Shown here: piece by piece, positions 61,913-64,000 of the stretch
Layout: every line of letters starts with the position of its first letter
How positions within the stretch are numbered: position 1 is the first letter of the stretch
DNA from: Cavenderia fasciculata
Lineage: Eukaryota > Evosea > Eumycetozoa > Acytosteliales > Cavenderiaceae
Direction: 5' to 3'
Assembly (NCBI RefSeq): GCF_000203815.1
Contig: NW_004457695.1
Span: 2,168,054-2,232,053, forward strand
Length of the DNA: 64,000 nt
The notes under the pieces: model-generated
Told to the model about the DNA's origin: nothing
Database searches by the model: none
What the model saw: the letters and a program-made list of their open reading frames with translations, nothing else
Position numbers and translations under genes: made by a program

Positions 61913-63486
61913 TTTTAAATATTTGATGGATGGATATTAATTAATTAATTTGTTTTTGGATGATTGATTTAAAGATATATATTTATATTTAAGTGATTGA
62001 TTTGATGATTTATCTAAATGAAACCGTCTTGTATTTATATGTTTGGTTTGGCCAAAGGAAAGGGTGAGCTCACTACCACTCGCGAGAGAGATCTCTCGCT
62101 CTCTCGCTCTTATTCGTTCAAATTAAAACTCTTTAAAGCATGTATAGCCAAGAGATGTATGCCAAGATTAAAGATATCGACGATTTGAGCGATCCCCTAC
62201 GCCAACGATCGTTGTTACCATGCTACAATGTTGATAAAAATAACTCTTGGTCATCGAATCAATGGAATGATCGTTTGTCATAGGTACCCTTGCATATATC
62301 TACAAATAGCACAGTCGTGTACCTGTGTGTGCGCGTGTGTGTGGTTTACTTTAAAGTAGTGGAGAGTGCCAAATATTTAGCCTTAAATGTCTATTGACAA
62401 TCTAAAAACGACGTTGGTGATATGGTTGATTGATCAGTGATTTGCTGCTTTGCTTTGTTGTTATTGTAAAACAAGAAAAAGTAAAAGGGTGGGTAGACAA
62501 GAAGCAGGCGGTTGAGTACCATGTCAATGGTTGGGTGACAAAAGTAGGGTGCGTGGTTGATGTAATCACAACAATCGACCACCCCTACTCTCGGACAACA
62601 TTCTACTAGTGTCAACCACCATCCACCTCTTGTTGAGGGTTATGGGGAGTGATGGTTAGGGGTAGGCAGAAGCTATTGATTCTTTCAATCTGTCTTGAAA
62701 CCTAGGGGTGATTGAATATCCCTCCAAACGTAAATTCAAACGACGCGACTTTTAATAATCCCGATTGAAATCACAGAGAGATAAAAAGAGATAAACCAAC
62801 AACAGAAGTTGTAGTACTGCATCAAAGATCATCCATCTTTATCTTCTGCTGAAGCTGTAAAAAATTGTGGTGTGTTTCAAAAAAAATCAGAAACCCAGAT
62901 AGATTTGCAGCTGATCAATCTTTTAACAGTTTGACAAAAATTATCCACTATTAACTACGGATAAAAAACACACCTCCCTCAAACAAGCACACCTCCCCAA
63001 TGATTATGGAAAAGGGGGGATGCAGTATCATGAATCGATTGACGATGAGTATTGGCATTTCCTCTTTCATGTTGAGAGAGAGAGATAAAAAGTGAATCCT
63101 ATTCTTATCGTTTCTAGAATAAGGAAACAATTGTTAAGGACAAATAAAGGATAGATATTATCTCCATTAGCTTCTATTTGCAGAGATAGTTTTAAATGGT
63201 AAATTGTTAAAAATAGTTGTACAAGTGCAATACGATGGGGAGAATAAAGAGAGTATGACAGTGTTGCAGATCTTTTAGAAAAACTGTTGGGCAGAACCAT
63301 TGCAACATTTGCCATCATGATAGGAAGGAATCGTATCAAAGTCAAGACATCCAATCTTTTGTTGGAACGAACCACCAATAAAGAATAAGGAGCTGTATTT
63401 ACTTAGACAAGTCTTTGTGTCATCTTTATTTTATGAATAATTGTTTTTTAATATAAAAATAATAGTTCCACATAAGTATTCCTCCT
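61913..63486. other. Long intergenic region without a supported gene
   Basis: 1.57 kb. It contains a CGAGAGAGATCTCTCG-type near-palindrome at about 62080-62100, GT repeats near 62322-62342, and GC-balanced stretches at 62150-62290 and 62480-62760. A minus-strand frame at 63067-63378 (103 codons) reads hydrophobic without a recognisable domain and was not accepted. Confidence 0.4.
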
Positions 63487-63942
63487 TTATGTAATTGTAA
63501 ATAAATCCTTCTCCGAATAGATGTGGGGAGCTGCTTTACGGAAAATATTTTCTCTTGTTCTCCACACCAAATCATCATCTAATCCAAGCTCTGCACATTT
63601 TCCAACTACGTGTGTTAAACGGGACAACATCTTCGCAGCATTTTCGCTTGCTGTTTTGAGTTCCTCGTTATGGTTGAATCTTCTGTTGACCTCGGTGTTA
63701 CTGTATAACCCGCCTATCTTCTTCATTGAAGTAATTGTATTATCGATACACTTCTCTTTGCCACACACTGAGGCAAGCTTCTTGTTTGATTCTATATACT
63801 TGGTGGTGACTTTCTCTAACCTTAATCTAAGAGATAAGTGTTTTCCCCATGTCTTGGTGTTTCTTTTGTTATTGAATGAGGGGTTGAGTATTTTGATTGT
63901 AGCTTTAGGTACTTTTTTTTGTTTGTTTTGAAGACATGACAA
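63487..63942 (-). CDS. Unrecognised open reading frame near window edge
   Basis: 151 codons from an ATG at 63942 to TAA. Highly basic N-terminal half (NNKRNTKTWGKHLSLRLRLE), then a helical charged part (NEELKTASENAAKMLSRLTH; GLDDDLVWRTRENIFRKAAP). Composition is normal for a protein rather than translated simple repeat, and no homopolymers occur, which is unusual in this neighbourhood. It could be a small gene or the 3' exon of a longer one that starts beyond the window, or come from a mobile element. No family is recognised. Confidence 0.45.
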   Translation of the reverse strand: MSCLQNKQKKVPKATIKILNPSFNNKRNTKTWGKHLSLRLRLEKVTTKYIESNKKLASVCGKEKCIDNTITSMKKIGGLYSNTEVNRRFNHNEELKTASENAAKMLSRLTHVVGKCAELGLDDDLVWRTRENIFRKAAPHIYSEKDLFTIT

Positions 63943-64000
63943 TATTATAAGATGGTGAGAAGAATATATTATTTCTTATTAATTTAAGAGTAGTGTTGTA

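Noticed and set aside
62075-62110. Near-palindrome GAGAGATCTCTC as a regulatory hairpin
   Set aside because: It lies in a GA/CT-rich run where such symmetry is expected by chance, and no gene is close.

Overview
This window looks like nuclear DNA of a dictyostelid social amoeba. It is AT-rich, with short introns (mostly 60-110 bp, GTATGT or GTAAGT donors, TTTAG acceptors). Coding sequence is full of Asn, Gln, Ser and Thr homopolymers, and intergenic stretches are dense with A/T and simple repeats. The gene content agrees: a Rip3/Sin1-like TORC2 subunit, a SCAR protein, a RhoGAP, TIG/EGF surface proteins and a Ty3-type retroelement beside a tRNA gene. The species cannot be fixed from the sequence alone. 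Several exons are clearly more GC-rich than would be expected for D. discoideum, so a relative in another dictyostelid group is likely.

Layout, 1-20 kb: 3' end of MBF1; ribosomal protein uS12/S23; a class II lysyl-tRNA synthetase with an organelle-like presequence (minus); Integrator subunit 3; a glycerol-3-phosphate acyltransferase of the GPAT3/4 type (minus); a nuclear-looking acidic LRR protein; a ribosomal-L1-domain nucleolar protein (minus); a secreted serine beta-lactamase-fold protein; and two tandem paralogues of an unrecognised family.

Layout, 20-32 kb: a FAM177-like protein, mitochondrial RNA polymerase (minus), a Sin1/Rip3 TORC2 subunit with CRIM, Ras-binding-like and PH regions, and a secretory-pathway protein with MRH-like, TIG and EGF modules.

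Layout, 32-38 kb: an accessory region. It holds diverged tandem repeats, a short internally deleted chromodomain Ty3/gypsy element with two almost identical LTRs, an intact tRNA-Gly(UCC) 39 bp from the element, a broken second copy of that tRNA, orphan coding-like fragments and microsatellites.

Layout, 38-64 kb: a Q/N-rich protein ending in an Hsp20-like domain; an oxysterol-binding protein (minus); an F-box/PH/PH/RhoGAP protein (minus); an ABHD11-type hydrolase; a small membrane protein; SCAR/WAVE (minus); a 15-exon LRR-TIG-EGF membrane protein (minus); a divergent actin; a guanylate-binding-protein GTPase; a small secreted protein (minus); and one unrecognised reading frame at the right edge.

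Sin1, SCAR, RhoGAP, actin and the LRR/TIG receptors belong to signalling, cytoskeleton and cell-surface functions, but nothing suggests they form one operon-like unit. Most genes are independently promoted, and several pairs are divergent. Gene models were built by hand: exon joins were checked for phase, and every join closes in frame except the first intron of the acyltransferase gene. I did not find a clearly new multi-gene system. The most unusual items are the beta-lactamase-fold gene, the retroelement/tRNA locus and the one-repeat-per-exon LRR receptor.
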